Origin: Sphingobacteriaceae bacterium
GTDB taxonomy: Bacteria > Bacteroidota > Bacteroidia > Sphingobacteriales > Sphingobacteriaceae
Assembly: GCA_017745075.1 (NCBI GenBank)
Contig: JAGIAD010000009.1
Span: 62,001-126,000 of the forward strand
Length of the DNA: 64,000 nucleotides
Direction of reading: 5' to 3'
Position numbers and translations under genes: made by a program. Below the pieces are notes generated by a model. It was not told where the DNA came from. It saw only the letters and a program-made list of their open reading frames with translations, and ran no database searches. Below are positions 36,109 to 45,620 of this stretch, one piece after another. Every line of letters starts with the position of its first letter. Position 1 is the stretch's first letter.

Positions 36109-36876
36109 CTACCTTATCTTAAATCCACCTTCAACTTCGTCTACAAATCCTGTTGCAGCACTTTTACCATGGTAAAACAAACATTCCCAGTTTTCATCTG
36201 CGGCTCTTTTCCCAAATTCTTTTCTTAATTCCATCGCTTTGCGACCGTCGAAATCGTATTTGGCAATAAAATTTTTAACCAGTTCTTCGGGCTCAGGCAG
36301 TACATCGCCACCAAAAAATACCTTTTGTTTGCCCTCTGTCAATAAAAAAACCTGGTGGTTAGGACAGTGGGCGCCGGTAAATTCGTAAGCAATGGTTTCG
36401 TCCAATGCGCCATCGCCTTCAACAAATTTAAGTTGGGCATTGCGCTGCACAAAATCGAAAATATCGCTATGGTAAGACGAAGAGGTACTGCTAAAAGCGG
36501 TTTCCCATTCGCCGCGGTTAATTACATATTCCGCATCAGGGAAACTCAGATCTACTTTGCCATTTTCATGTTTGTGGATCATACCGCCAGAATGGTCGTA
36601 ATGTAAATGCGACATTAAAACCTTGGTTACATCAGTAGGATCGAAGCCTGCATTACGGATGTTTTTATGTAAAATCAGTTCGCCATGGTCATCACTAAAG
36701 CCTAAACCGGTATCAAAAAGTACGAGATCGTTTTTCAACTCAACCAAGAAAGGCTGCACATTGATGAATAATGAAGCTGGCCTGTCTTTAAAATGATGTA
36801 TTGCGGGATCAAAAGGCACAAATTTCTTTGAGGCATCAACAGAATAAGTTCCTTCGTATAGGGTGTGGACTTGCAA
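36109..36876 (-). CDS. MBL-fold metallo-hydrolase (lactonase-like)
   Basis: 255 residues. Metallo-beta-lactamase motifs: VLFDTGLGF, then SHLHYDHSGG (H-x-H-x-D-H, about residues 89-98), GAHCPNHQ (third His) and FFGGDVLPEP (Asp). The organisation resembles quorum-quenching AHL lactonases and related hydrolases, but specificity cannot be read from sequence. The start codon is TTG (36874-36876, minus strand), with no usable upstream ATG. A -7 box TACCTTTG lies upstream on the minus strand. Divergent from the sulfatase. Confidence 0.85.
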   Translation of the reverse strand: MQVHTLYEGTYSVDASKKFVPFDPAIHHFKDRPASLFINVQPFLVELKNDLVLFDTGLGFSDDHGELILHKNIRNAGFDPTDVTKVLMSHLHYDHSGGMIHKHENGKVDLSFPDAEYVINRGEWETAFSSTSSSYHSDIFDFVQRNAQLKFVEGDGALDETIAYEFTGAHCPNHQVFLLTEGKQKVFFGGDVLPEPEELVKNFIAKYDFDGRKAMELRKEFGKRAADENWECLFYHGKSAATGFVDEVEGGFKIR

Positions 36877-36899
36877 AATAGTATTGATTAATGTTTATA

Positions 36900-36907
36900 C
36901 AAAGGTA
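36900..36907 (-). promoter_or_regulatory. -7 box TACCTTTG for the MBL hydrolase
   Basis: Read on the minus strand, an exact TAnnTTTG match ending 23 bases before the TTG start. The -33 element is not clear. Confidence 0.5.
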
Positions 36908-36988
36908 ACAATCTAAACTTGAGTATTTGTTTTGGTAAAAGCTTGAATACTTCCTTTTTTTGTAAAATATGATGCTTAAATTTCGCGC

Positions 36989-38314
36989 ATGAATCTTCGA
37001 ATCTTAATTTTTCTGTTCGCTTGCTTTTTTTCTTTACAATTAAAGGCACAACAAAAACCAAACGTCATTATTGTATTGGCCGATGATATGGGGTATGCCG
37101 ATATTTCGTGTTATGGAAGCCCGCTGATAAAAACACCTTTTCTTGATGGAATGGCAGCCAAAGGAATAAAAGCCACAAACTTTGTAACTACCTCGCCAAC
37201 CTGTACACCATCTAGGGCATCTTTACTAACCGGCAGGTATTGCAGCCGGATGGATTTGCCAAGACCAATAGGTCCTGGCGAAAAAGAGGGGATTCCTGAA
37301 GATGAAATTACCATTGCACAAATGCTTAAACAATCGGGCTATGCTACCGCTTTGGTGGGCAAATGGCATTTGGGCGATTATGGCGTCTCATTACCCAATA
37401 AAAAAGGATTTGATGAGTTTTACGGTCTTTTATATAGTCACGATTACAGGGCTCCTTATGTAAAAACCGATACCACGATCAAGATTTTCAGAAATACCAA
37501 ACCTGAGATTTATAAGCCGCATGATAGTATCTTAACCACTTCTTACACCCGCGAGTCGATAAAATTCATTAAAAAAAGTGCAGCGGAGAAAAAACCGTTT
37601 TTTCTTTACCTGGCGCAGAATATGCCGCACCTGCCGGTAGCTTTTGCCGCACAAAAAAGCAGGAAAATACCTTCAGCAGGAGGCGAGCTAGGCGATGTAA
37701 TTGAAGATATGGATGCAGGATTAGCCGAAATCTGGAAACAGGTTATTGCCTCAGGACAGGCTGATAATACCATTTTTATCTTCACCAGCGACAATGGCCC
37801 GTGGATTAATGCACCACAACGCATGTACGATGATGGTTTTACCAAATTTTATCATGTGGGTTCGGCAGGGATTTTTAAAGGCTCAAAGGGGATCTCCTAC
37901 GAAGGTGGTCATCGTGTTCCGTTTATTGTATATTGGAAAGGCCACACTCTTAACAATACCCAGCTAACCAAGCCCATTTCTAATCTTGATGTTTTTCCTA
38001 CGCTTGCCGAGTGGACCAAAAGTAAATTACCACAGAAGGTGTATGATGGTGAGTCTATTTCAGGTTTGCTAACCAATAAAACTTATAACAAAACACATCG
38101 GCCTATTTATTACCACAATTACGTGCTGGAAGGGGTTAAAGATGGCGACTGGAAGTTACGCATCACCAAAAAAGACAATCAGGAAATACCCGAGCTTTAC
38201 AATTTATCGTGGGATCCGGCCGAGCGTGTTAATTTAATTGATGATGCAAAATATGCAAGCCAAAAGGCGCATTTGATGAAACTTTACCAGGAATATCCCG
38301 GAAATTCGAAGTAA
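36989..38314 (+). CDS. Exported sulfatase (arylsulfatase type)
   Basis: 441 residues with signal peptide [20 protein letters not shown]. The type I sulfatase active site is present: DD in [10 protein letters not shown] (31-33 metal site), Cys72 in [12 protein letters not shown] (C-x-P-S-R, converted to formylglycine), GKWHLG and TSDNGPW. The Cys form needs a maturase (anSME or FGE), which is not in this window. The substrate is probably a sulfated polysaccharide or sugar; no SusC/SusD pair or glycosidase is adjacent, so it is not part of a utilisation locus in view. Confidence 0.93.
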   Translation: MNLRILIFLFACFFSLQLKAQQKPNVIIVLADDMGYADISCYGSPLIKTPFLDGMAAKGIKATNFVTTSPTCTPSRASLLTGRYCSRMDLPRPIGPGEKEGIPEDEITIAQMLKQSGYATALVGKWHLGDYGVSLPNKKGFDEFYGLLYSHDYRAPYVKTDTTIKIFRNTKPEIYKPHDSILTTSYTRESIKFIKKSAAEKKPFFLYLAQNMPHLPVAFAAQKSRKIPSAGGELGDVIEDMDAGLAEIWKQVIASGQADNTIFIFTSDNGPWINAPQRMYDDGFTKFYHVGSAGIFKGSKGISYEGGHRVPFIVYWKGHTLNNTQLTKPISNLDVFPTLAEWTKSKLPQKVYDGESISGLLTNKTYNKTHRPIYYHNYVLEGVKDGDWKLRITKKDNQEIPELYNLSWDPAERVNLIDDAKYASQKAHLMKLYQEYPGNSK

Positions 38315-38343
38315 TATTATTCGTGTTATAATAACCGGAAATG

Positions 38344-38469
38344 TTTCCCCGCAGATTTAAAGGATTAAAAACGCAGATTAAACAGATACTGTAGTAATCA
38401 ATATCAATATTTATCTATGCTCCAAATTCATCTAAATCTGCGTGGCTTTTCTGTGATATCTGCGGGAAA
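38344..38469. repeat. TTTCCCGCAGAT...ATCTGCGGGAAA palindrome
   Basis: Arms at 38344-38356 and 38458-38469 (one extra C in the left arm) enclose inner ACGCAGATTA / AATCTGCGTGG words. Between the sulfatase and recJ; no gene. Confidence 0.65.
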
Positions 38470-38594
38470 CAAAAAATGTACTATTTGTTGTATTCGGGAG
38501 ATAATCATTTGGGTAATTCGGGCAGCTGCTTTAGTACAGATTGCCACTATCATATCCAATTAAAATGTATATTTACTGTTCGGAGATAGAATAA

Positions 38595-40295
38595 ATGGAA
38601 AAAAGATGGGTGCTGACGTCAGATTTTAATGATGATACGGTAGCAAAAATAGCAGAACAACTCAACATAGACCGCTCTTTGGCACAAATACTTGTGCAGC
38701 GGAATATCTGTGATTTTGATCAGGCAAAAGATTTTTTCAGGCCAGATCTTGACCATCTTCACGATCCTTTTTTAATGAAGGATATGGATGTTGCTATTGC
38801 CCGTATCGAAACTGCATTGGCCAACCACGAAAAAATACTGATCTATGGCGATTATGATGTAGATGGTACAACTTCGGTTGCGCTGGCGTTCAGTTTTTTT
38901 TCGCAGCTTACGGAAAATATCGAATATTACATTCCCGATCGCTACCTGGAAGGTTATGGCATTTCTACTGCAGGGATTGATTATGCGAATGAAAATGGCT
39001 TTTCGCTTATTATTGCTTTAGATTGCGGAATAAAATCTATCGATAAAATTGATTACGCCAATACTTTAGGTGTTGATTTCATTATCTGCGATCACCATTT
39101 ACCTGGTGATGTACTACCGCAGGCCATTGCCGTTTTAGATCCTAAACGTGCCGATTGTGCCTATCCTTTTAAAGAACTTGCCGGCTGCGGTATCGGTTTT
39201 AAACTGGCCCAGGCCTACGCTCAGAAACACGAGCTTCCGAAAGAAACTTATCTCAAGTATTTGGATTTAGTGATGGTAAGCATCGCTGCCGATATTGTAC
39301 CGGTAATAGGCGAGAACCGCATCTTGGCTCACTACGGTTTAAAAAAATTAAACACCAATCCTTGTGAAGGCTTACGGGCTTTAATGGAAGTTTCGGGGAA
39401 AACAGAAAATTACAGCATTACTGATGTGGTTTTCACCTTAGGTCCGCGGATTAATGCTGCCGGAAGGATCGATCATGCCAAACATGCCGTTGCCATGCTG
39501 CTCTGCCAGGTAGATAGTAATTCGTTGGAGCAAAGCGAACTCATCAACCTTAAAAATACCGAACGTAAAACCTACGATCAGGACATTACCCGCGAAGCGC
39601 TGGCACTGATCGGCGAAAGTGAGATCCTCATCAACAGGAAAACTACCGTGGTATTTAACGAAAGCTGGCATAAAGGGGTAATCGGAATTGTAGCCTCGCG
39701 CTTAACGGAAAAATATTACCGTCCAACAGTGGTGCTGACGAAATCTAACGGACATGTGGCCGGTTCGTGCCGTTCGGTGGTGGGTTTTGATTTATATGAA
39801 GCCCTAAGCGGCTGTGCTCATTTGCTGGATCAGTACGGCGGACATAAATTTGCTGCTGGTTTAACCATGCAGGAACATAATATTGATGCTTTTGCCGATA
39901 AATTCGAAGAAATTGTATCTGCCAGCATTACAGAAGAGCTTTTAACGCCAATGATCAGGATCGATGCTGAAATCGAACTGTCGCAGATAAACGGTAAGTT
40001 TTACAGGATTTTATCTCAGATGGGGCCATTCGGACCAGAAAATATGTCGCCTGTTTTTGTTACGCATAATGTGTACCTCGCACAACATGCCATGGCGGTT
40101 GGCCAAAATCATTTAAAAATTAATATAAAACAACAAAATTCGCCTATTTTTGAAGGCATTGCATTCGGACTGGCAGAATTTCAGAATCTTTTACAACCGG
40201 GAGTACCGTTTTCGGTTTGTTATACGTTAGAAGAAAATGTGTGGCGAGATAAAAAACGTTTGCAATTAAACATTAAAGGAATAAAAGTTAAATAG
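38595..40295 (+). CDS. recJ: Single-stranded-DNA-specific exonuclease RecJ
   Basis: 5'-3' ssDNA exonuclease of the DHH family, used in recombination and repair. 566 residues. Motifs: YGDYDVDGTTSVAL (about 92-105), ALDCGIKS, CDHHLPGD (the DHH), AGCGIGFKLAQAYA, LGPRINAAGRIDHA, the DHHA1 region HVAGSCRS and YGGHKFAAGLTM, and a C-terminal OB-like domain ending LQLNIKGIK. Followed 81 bp later by lptB in the same direction with a palindromic repeat between. Confidence 0.95.
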   Translation: MEKRWVLTSDFNDDTVAKIAEQLNIDRSLAQILVQRNICDFDQAKDFFRPDLDHLHDPFLMKDMDVAIARIETALANHEKILIYGDYDVDGTTSVALAFSFFSQLTENIEYYIPDRYLEGYGISTAGIDYANENGFSLIIALDCGIKSIDKIDYANTLGVDFIICDHHLPGDVLPQAIAVLDPKRADCAYPFKELAGCGIGFKLAQAYAQKHELPKETYLKYLDLVMVSIAADIVPVIGENRILAHYGLKKLNTNPCEGLRALMEVSGKTENYSITDVVFTLGPRINAAGRIDHAKHAVAMLLCQVDSNSLEQSELINLKNTERKTYDQDITREALALIGESEILINRKTTVVFNESWHKGVIGIVASRLTEKYYRPTVVLTKSNGHVAGSCRSVVGFDLYEALSGCAHLLDQYGGHKFAAGLTMQEHNIDAFADKFEEIVSASITEELLTPMIRIDAEIELSQINGKFYRILSQMGPFGPENMSPVFVTHNVYLAQHAMAVGQNHLKINIKQQNSPIFEGIAFGLAEFQNLLQPGVPFSVCYTLEENVWRDKKRLQLNIKGIKVK

Positions 40296-40308
40296 TTATT
40301 TGAAGGTA

Positions 40309-40354
40309 TCATCCTGAGCCTGTCGAAGGACATTTCGACAAGCTCAATGTGACA
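40309..40354. repeat. CATCCTGAGCCTGTCGAAG / TTCGACAAGCTCAATGTGAC palindrome
   Basis: Classic long inverted repeat: ATCCTGAGCCTGTCGAA against TTCGACAAGCTCAATGTGA. Same family as 10389 and 42837. Located in the recJ-lptB gap. Confidence 0.75.
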
Positions 40355-40376
40355 GCCCAAGAATATAAATCAATAT

Positions 40377-41117
40377 ATGATATTAAAAGCCGAAAACCTG
40401 GTTAAAAAATATAAGCAGCGTACCGTTGTGAATAATGTTTCTTTCAATGTAAGCCAAGGGGAAATAGTTGGGCTTTTAGGTCCCAACGGGGCGGGTAAAA
40501 CAACTTCTTTTTACATGATCGTAGGGCTGATCAAGCCAAATGAAGGCCGGATTTTCCTGGAAGAAGAAGACATTACCGAAGATCCGATGTACCGCAGGGC
40601 ACAAAAAGGAATCGGTTACTTAGCCCAGGAAGCATCTGTTTTTAGAAAACTTACCGTAGAAGACAATATCCTGGCCATTTTAGAAATGAGCAAATTGACC
40701 AAGGAAGAACAGCGTGATAAACTCGAAGAACTGATTAACGAGTTTAGTTTGCATAAAGTACGGAAAAATCGTGGCGATCTATTATCAGGTGGAGAACGCC
40801 GGCGTACCGAAATTGCACGTGCGTTAGCTGCAAATCCTAATTTTATTTTACTCGACGAACCTTTTGCCGGGGTAGACCCGATTGCGGTAGAGGAAATCCA
40901 AAGTATTGTGGCCAAGCTGAAGCATAAAAATATAGGCATTTTAATTACCGATCACAACGTACAGGAAACACTATCTATTACCGATAGGGCGTATCTGCTT
41001 TTCGAAGGGAAAATTTTAGAACAGGGTGTTCCGGAGGTGCTTGCCGAAAACGAAATGGTGAGAAAAGTGTATTTGGGATCGAACTTCGTTTTGAAACGAA
41101 AAAAATTTGATGTTTAA
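40377..41117 (+). CDS. lptB: LPS export ABC transporter ATP-binding protein LptB
   Basis: Cytoplasmic ATPase that drives lipopolysaccharide extraction with LptF/LptG. 246 residues. ABC motifs: Walker [11 protein letters not shown] (about 36-45), Q-loop [13 protein letters not shown], signature [16 protein letters not shown], Walker [14 protein letters not shown] and H-loop [15 protein letters not shown]. The [23 protein letters not shown] and FAGVDP words are diagnostic for LptB rather than a general ABC ATPase. LptF and LptG are not next to it, a common arrangement in Bacteroidota. Confidence 0.94.
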   Translation: MILKAENLVKKYKQRTVVNNVSFNVSQGEIVGLLGPNGAGKTTSFYMIVGLIKPNEGRIFLEEEDITEDPMYRRAQKGIGYLAQEASVFRKLTVEDNILAILEMSKLTKEEQRDKLEELINEFSLHKVRKNRGDLLSGGERRRTEIARALAANPNFILLDEPFAGVDPIAVEEIQSIVAKLKHKNIGILITDHNVQETLSITDRAYLLFEGKILEQGVPEVLAENEMVRKVYLGSNFVLKRKKFDV

Positions 41118-41307
41118 CCGTTCTATCGCCTACAAATTATTTGATCAACAAACAAATTTTGATTTGATGTGTTGCCTAAGCGCGACTTTAAACTAAAGTT
41201 ATAAAATTATTTACTGTGTATAAAAATATGTGCGAATCCCCACGTGACCAATGGGTAAGTATGGAAATCCCGGGTAAAATGAGGCTTATTCACTTTAACA
41301 TTTAAAG

Positions 41308-42825
41308 ATGGCATTTGTAAATTCAATTTTTACCTGGTTAATGAAAAAGCGGATCCACCAGATCGAGCTTTTTATGAAATATCCGCATGATGTTCAGGAA
41401 GAATGGTTCCATACTTTGATTGATAGTGCTGAGAATACAGAATGGGGTAAACTTTACGATTATAAAAGCATTTTAACCCCACAGCAATACCAGGAGCGTA
41501 TTCCAATCCAAAATTACGATACCTTAAAACCTTATATCGAGCGCATGCTCAATGGCGAACAGAATATCCTTTGGCCATCTGATATCAAATGGTTTGCAAA
41601 ATCATCTGGCACCACCAGCGACAGAAGCAAGTTTATCCCGGTTTCCGAAGAATCTTTGGAAGAATGCCATTTTAAAGGGGGGAAAGATATGCTCTCCATT
41701 TACTGCAATAACCGGCCCGATAACCAGATGTTTACCGGTAAAGGTTTGGTTTTGGGTGGCAGCCACCAGGTTAACCAGTTAAACGAAGATTGTTTTTATG
41801 GCGATTTATCAGCTGTACTGATCAAGAACCTCCCGATATGGGCCGAATATTACCGTACGCCCGATATGTCTATTGCCTTGATGGATAATTACGAAATCAA
41901 GATGGACAGAATGGCCGAAGCCACCATCAGCGAAAATGTAACCAGTATTTCTGGTGTGCCCACCTGGACCATCGTACTGGCTAAAAAGGTGCTTGAACTT
42001 ACCGGAAAACAGAATTTACTGGAAGTTTGGCCAAACCTGGAGCTGTATGTTCATGGAGCGGTAAATTTTGCCCCTTACCGCGAGCAGTTTAAACAGCTTA
42101 TCCCTTCTGCCGAGATGTATTATCTCGAAACCTATAATGCATCAGAAGGCTTTTTTGGTATCCAGGATCAGGATAATTCTGAAGAAATGTTGCTCATGCT
42201 CGATTATGGTATCTTCTACGAGTTTGTTCCTATGGAAAATATAGGAGATGAAAACCCTAAGGCTTTGTTGCTGGGTGAAGTAGAAATGCATAAAAACTAC
42301 GCCATTGTGATATCAACCAATGGGGGCTTATGGCGTTATATGATTGGCGATACCGTACAGTTTACTTCACTTTCTCCTTACCGCATAAAAATTACCGGAC
42401 GTACCAAACATTTTATCAATGCCTTTGGCGAAGAAGTGATCATTGATAACGCAGAACAGGCCTTAACCAAAGCCTGCCAGGAAACCGGGGCAGAAATAAA
42501 AGATTATACCGCAGGACCGATTTACTTTAAAGATGAAAAAGCCGGCGGGCACGAATGGATCATCGAATTTGATAAACAACCAAACGATTTTGAAAAGTTT
42601 GTAGATGTTATGGATCAAACGCTTCGTGAGGTTAATTCGGATTATGATGCTAAACGCTTTAAGGATATGGCTTTGGCCCGTCCTAAAGTGCATAATGCAC
42701 CAGCAAACACCTTTTACCATTGGTTAAAATCTAAAGATAAACTGGGCGGGCAGCATAAGGTACCCCGTTTGGCCAATGAGCGTAAATATGTAGAAGATAT
42801 TTTGAAGATGATGAAATCTTCTTAA
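41308..42825 (+). CDS. GH3-family acyl-adenylating enzyme
   Basis: 505 residues resembling the GH3 (auxin-responsive promoter) family of the ANL adenylate-forming superfamily, which in plants joins amino acids to acyl hormones. The ATP-binding loop is FAKSSGTTSDRSKFIPV (about 95-111), then ETYNASEGFFGIQD and GEVEMHKNYAIVISTNGGLWRY, and the hinge region RTKHFINAFGEE. Bacterial GH3 proteins have unknown substrates. The C-terminal block RLANERKYVEDILK ends the chain. Own unit, flanked by a 190-bp gap and a palindromic repeat. Confidence 0.88.
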   Translation: MAFVNSIFTWLMKKRIHQIELFMKYPHDVQEEWFHTLIDSAENTEWGKLYDYKSILTPQQYQERIPIQNYDTLKPYIERMLNGEQNILWPSDIKWFAKSSGTTSDRSKFIPVSEESLEECHFKGGKDMLSIYCNNRPDNQMFTGKGLVLGGSHQVNQLNEDCFYGDLSAVLIKNLPIWAEYYRTPDMSIALMDNYEIKMDRMAEATISENVTSISGVPTWTIVLAKKVLELTGKQNLLEVWPNLELYVHGAVNFAPYREQFKQLIPSAEMYYLETYNASEGFFGIQDQDNSEEMLLMLDYGIFYEFVPMENIGDENPKALLLGEVEMHKNYAIVISTNGGLWRYMIGDTVQFTSLSPYRIKITGRTKHFINAFGEEVIIDNAEQALTKACQETGAEIKDYTAGPIYFKDEKAGGHEWIIEFDKQPNDFEKFVDVMDQTLREVNSDYDAKRFKDMALARPKVHNAPANTFYHWLKSKDKLGGQHKVPRLANERKYVEDILKMMKSS

Positions 42826-42836
42826 ATTTAATTAGG

Positions 42837-42897
42837 GTGTCAGTCTGAGGCCGTCGAAGACCTAATGATGACACTTCGACGGGCTCAGTGTGACAAT
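42837..42897. repeat. GTGTCAGTCTGAGGC...GGGCTCAGTGTGACA palindrome
   Basis: Imperfect inverted repeat of the GTCGAAG / CTTCGAC type between the GH3 and the next gene. Confidence 0.7.
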
Positions 42898-42920
42898 TTT
42901 GTAATTAACTCTACTCAACA

Positions 42921-43331
42921 ATGAAAAATATCCTGTTTCTTCTTTTGACTTTGGTATTTTCGACAGATCAATCCAAAGCACAGGTAAAGGAAAGTTACAA
43001 AGCACAGATTGCCTACAAGATTGTAGAAACTTCTCCCAGGTATAAGCAGCTTACCAAAGGCCTTTACAAAAGAATTGTTAAAAATGGTGGCACCTCTTAT
43101 GGCATCATGCTCGAAAGCAGCCCGAACCCTAAAACCGATCCTTCCGAAGCCTATTCAAAAAACTATAATTTTAACCTGCACGAAAGTTATGCCGACAGGA
43201 TGCCTATTATTGCAAGGTTTGTATTTGATCCTCAAAAACAGCAGCTTTACGAAGAAGATGTGGCCAAAGATAAACTGATTGCAATCGGTTTTGACAAAAA
43301 GTTACTGACACTCTTTAATAAGAATAGATGA
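42921..43331 (+). CDS. Small exported protein, unknown
   Basis: 136 residues with a signal peptide (MKNILFLLLTLVFSTDQSKA). The mature region is Lys/Tyr-rich with no recognised fold. First gene of a compact run of six genes through 46127; its stop overlaps the start of the next gene by four bases (ATGA), which suggests translational coupling. Confidence 0.72.
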   Translation: MKNILFLLLTLVFSTDQSKAQVKESYKAQIAYKIVETSPRYKQLTKGLYKRIVKNGGTSYGIMLESSPNPKTDPSEAYSKNYNFNLHESYADRMPIIARFVFDPQKQQLYEEDVAKDKLIAIGFDKKLLTLFNKNR

Positions 43332-43951
43332 AAAGCATCAGCTATAAACAGATGGCCTGGCTATTGTTTTTTGCCTACTTTTTTATCCTTATGGTACGGA
43401 TTACTTTGCGCTACATCCCCATGAACAGTGCAGTGTCGTTTCTGCAGATCAAGCAGACCGAAGTAACCGGAATCAAAGCTTACTTGCCAGTATTTTATGT
43501 GCATGTATACAGCGCTGTATTTGTGTTGCTTGCAGGTTTTACGCAGTTTAACGGTAAAATTTTAACTAAATATCCTCAATTGCACAGATGGTTAGGTTAT
43601 TTGTATGTGAGTTTTGTACTATTGCTGGCCTCGCCCTCCGGTATTTTTATTGGTTGGTTTGCAAATGGGGGCTTAATAGCAAAAACCTCTTTCATAATTT
43701 TGGGCGTTTTATGGTTCTGGTTTACCTTAAAGGCAACCCTGTTGATCCTGAAAAGAAAAATCACTGCACATAAGCAGTTTATGTACCGCAGTTTTGCACT
43801 GGCAGCTTCGGCCGTTACCTTAAGGTTGTGGAAAGTTATTTTAGTATATTTATTCCACCCGGCGCCGATGGATGTGTACCAGATTATCGCCTGGCTGGGA
43901 TGGATACCCAATTTACTGATTGCTGAATGGCTGATCAAAAAGAATGTTTGA
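43328..43951 (+). CDS. DUF2306-like membrane protein
   Basis: 207 residues with five or six predicted helices. The motif VHVYSAVFVLLAGFTQF followed by YPQLHRWLGYLYVSF matches the pattern I associate with DUF2306, an uncharacterised membrane family with conserved His residues that could bind haem or metal. Further His at KITAHKQFMYRSFA. Overlaps the previous gene by ATGA and is followed 23 bp later by the YARHG lipoprotein. Confidence 0.82.
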   Translation: MKSISYKQMAWLLFFAYFFILMVRITLRYIPMNSAVSFLQIKQTEVTGIKAYLPVFYVHVYSAVFVLLAGFTQFNGKILTKYPQLHRWLGYLYVSFVLLLASPSGIFIGWFANGGLIAKTSFIILGVLWFWFTLKATLLILKRKITAHKQFMYRSFALAASAVTLRLWKVILVYLFHPAPMDVYQIIAWLGWIPNLLIAEWLIKKNV

Positions 43952-43974
43952 TCTGTAAAAACAAATAAAATCCT

Positions 43975-44862
43975 ATGAAAAAAATCTTATTACTCGTTCT
44001 GATCTCATTTTTGATGCTATCGTGCAGGGATAATAAAAAAACAAATGAACAAAAAAAGGTTATAGAGGTAGCTCAACCGGAAATTCACAAAGAACTATAT
44101 GGCTTTTGGGTGGGCGATTTTTACTCCGAAGATGAGCTGGAATACGATGGAGATATGACAGATGCGGTAAGAAAACTTAATATCAATATTAAAAAGATAA
44201 CCAAAGATACCGTAATTGCTCAAAGTGTGGTTTCGGGTAACAGTCGCCCGTTATTGGGTAAATTATCAGAAGACGGAGGTAAAATCACTTTGGTTTTAGA
44301 TGAGCCGGGCACTGAAAAATATGATGGTAAATTCGAAATCACCTTAGTAGGCGATACCTTGATCGGTAAATGGAATGCCTTTAAAACCGAATTGAAATGG
44401 CCTGAAAGACAATTTAAACTGATCAAAAAAGCATTTGTCTACAATGCCAACCTGATGTTGCCCAGCGAAAGCAGTTATGTAGATTGGAGCGACCACAGGA
44501 TGATAAAAAGAGTGGATACTGCAGAGGATGGAAAAATCGATACACTCGAGGCAAATCCTTTTTACAGAAGTGCTTCCGATCAGATTTTTAAATTAAATGC
44601 TTCCACTACTTTGCTCAAAGAAGAAGATGTGAAAAATTTAAGGAAATTAGACCTCCAAATTATCAAGAATACCATTTTTGCCAGACATGGTTATGCTTTT
44701 AAAAAACAGACTTTCAGGAATTTTTTTGACCCGGTAGAATGGTACGTTCCTGTTAAAAACAACGTTGATAATGATTTAACATCAATAGAAAATAAAAATA
44801 TTAAGTTGTTGGACCGTTTTACTAAATATGCTGAAGACAATTACGACGCTTTTGGCCGTTAA
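43975..44862 (+). CDS. YARHG-domain lipoprotein
   Basis: 295 residues. Signal MKKILLLVLISFLMLSC has a lipobox Cys at 17. Residues about 30-165 form an unnamed domain beginning KELYGFWVGDFYSED, and the C-terminal 90 residues a YARHG domain (NTIFARHGYAFKKQTFRNFF, then WYVPVKNNVDNDLTSIENKNI). YARHG domains are extracellular and probably bind peptidoglycan or other envelope components. Part of the compact 42921-46127 run, 17 bp before the YkvA-like gene. Confidence 0.87.
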   Translation: MKKILLLVLISFLMLSCRDNKKTNEQKKVIEVAQPEIHKELYGFWVGDFYSEDELEYDGDMTDAVRKLNINIKKITKDTVIAQSVVSGNSRPLLGKLSEDGGKITLVLDEPGTEKYDGKFEITLVGDTLIGKWNAFKTELKWPERQFKLIKKAFVYNANLMLPSESSYVDWSDHRMIKRVDTAEDGKIDTLEANPFYRSASDQIFKLNASTTLLKEEDVKNLRKLDLQIIKNTIFARHGYAFKKQTFRNFFDPVEWYVPVKNNVDNDLTSIENKNIKLLDRFTKYAEDNYDAFGR

Positions 44863-44879
44863 TTTGTAAAGGATTAACC

Positions 44880-45311
44880 ATGAAATTGAATAAGGCAAAA
44901 ATACTAGGCTTCTTTAAGAAATCGGAAAGCAAAGCAACAGTTATTTTAAATGATAAAACCAAGGCCAGCAAAACGATTAAAGATGCACTCGGTAAGGCGG
45001 TAACCAATAAAGGTGATTTAGAAGGGATTTGGACCAAGCTGGTATTGCTGTTTGCTGTATCTAAAGATTATGTAAACGGAGATTATACCGAAATCCCTAA
45101 AAGATCTATCATTGCCATTTTGGGCGGTTTGATTTATTTCTTATCGCCTGTAGATGTGATTCCGGATTTTGTACCGGTTTTAGGCATTATTGATGATATT
45201 TATATCTTAAACCTGGTATACAGGCAGGTGCTTAAAGACCTTGAAAAATATAAAACCTGGAAAGATGCCCAAGCAAAAATAATCGATATAAATGGCTCAA
45301 CCGCAATATAG
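44880..45311 (+). CDS. YkvA-family (DUF1232) protein
   Basis: 143 residues. The DUF1232 core is in the middle: ILGGLIYFLSPVDVIPDFVPVLGIIDD, the diagnostic S-P-V-D-x-I-P-D motif with a short hydrophobic segment (about residues 80-106). The N-terminal 65 residues are polar and Lys-rich. DUF1232 proteins are membrane-associated and uncharacterised. Its 3' end overlaps the DUF2752 gene by 20 bp. Confidence 0.87.
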   Translation: MKLNKAKILGFFKKSESKATVILNDKTKASKTIKDALGKAVTNKGDLEGIWTKLVLLFAVSKDYVNGDYTEIPKRSIIAILGGLIYFLSPVDVIPDFVPVLGIIDDIYILNLVYRQVLKDLEKYKTWKDAQAKIIDINGSTAI

Positions 45312-45612
45312 TTTTACCGATTGGTTGGAAAAACATCTTTTAAGCTGTCCTTTCAAAGCAAATTTTGGGATAGATTGTCCCGGCTGTGGCTTACAGCGGT
45401 CGGTTTTAGCCCTATTAAAGGGTGATCTGATCACCTCTTTTAAGTTATATCCTGCAACGATCCCGCTTATTTTTATGGTGTTGTTTACCATTGTCCACCT
45501 GAAATTAGATTTTAAATTTGGGGCACAATTAATAAAAATCGTTTTTGCAGGTATTGTGGTAATTATTTTAATCAACTACATTTACAAAATATACACTCAC
45601 CAATTGATCTAA
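45292..45612 (+). CDS. DUF2752 membrane protein
   Basis: 106 residues. The DUF2752 hallmark is near the N-terminus: CPFKANFGIDCPGCGLQRS (C-P-x-C-G-x-x-R-S), followed by two membrane helices (about 52-67 and 74-95). The clustered cysteines could bind metal or be redox-active. The start overlaps the YkvA-like gene by 20 bp, and the next gene follows after 8 bp, so all are in one operon. Function unknown. Confidence 0.87.
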   Translation: MAQPQYSFTDWLEKHLLSCPFKANFGIDCPGCGLQRSVLALLKGDLITSFKLYPATIPLIFMVLFTIVHLKLDFKFGAQLIKIVFAGIVVIILINYIYKIYTHQLI

Positions 45613-45620
45613 ATATACCG

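Noticed and set aside
41230..41307. 25-residue frame before the GH3 gene
   Set aside because: No promoter, no hydrophobic or conserved feature; probably chance.
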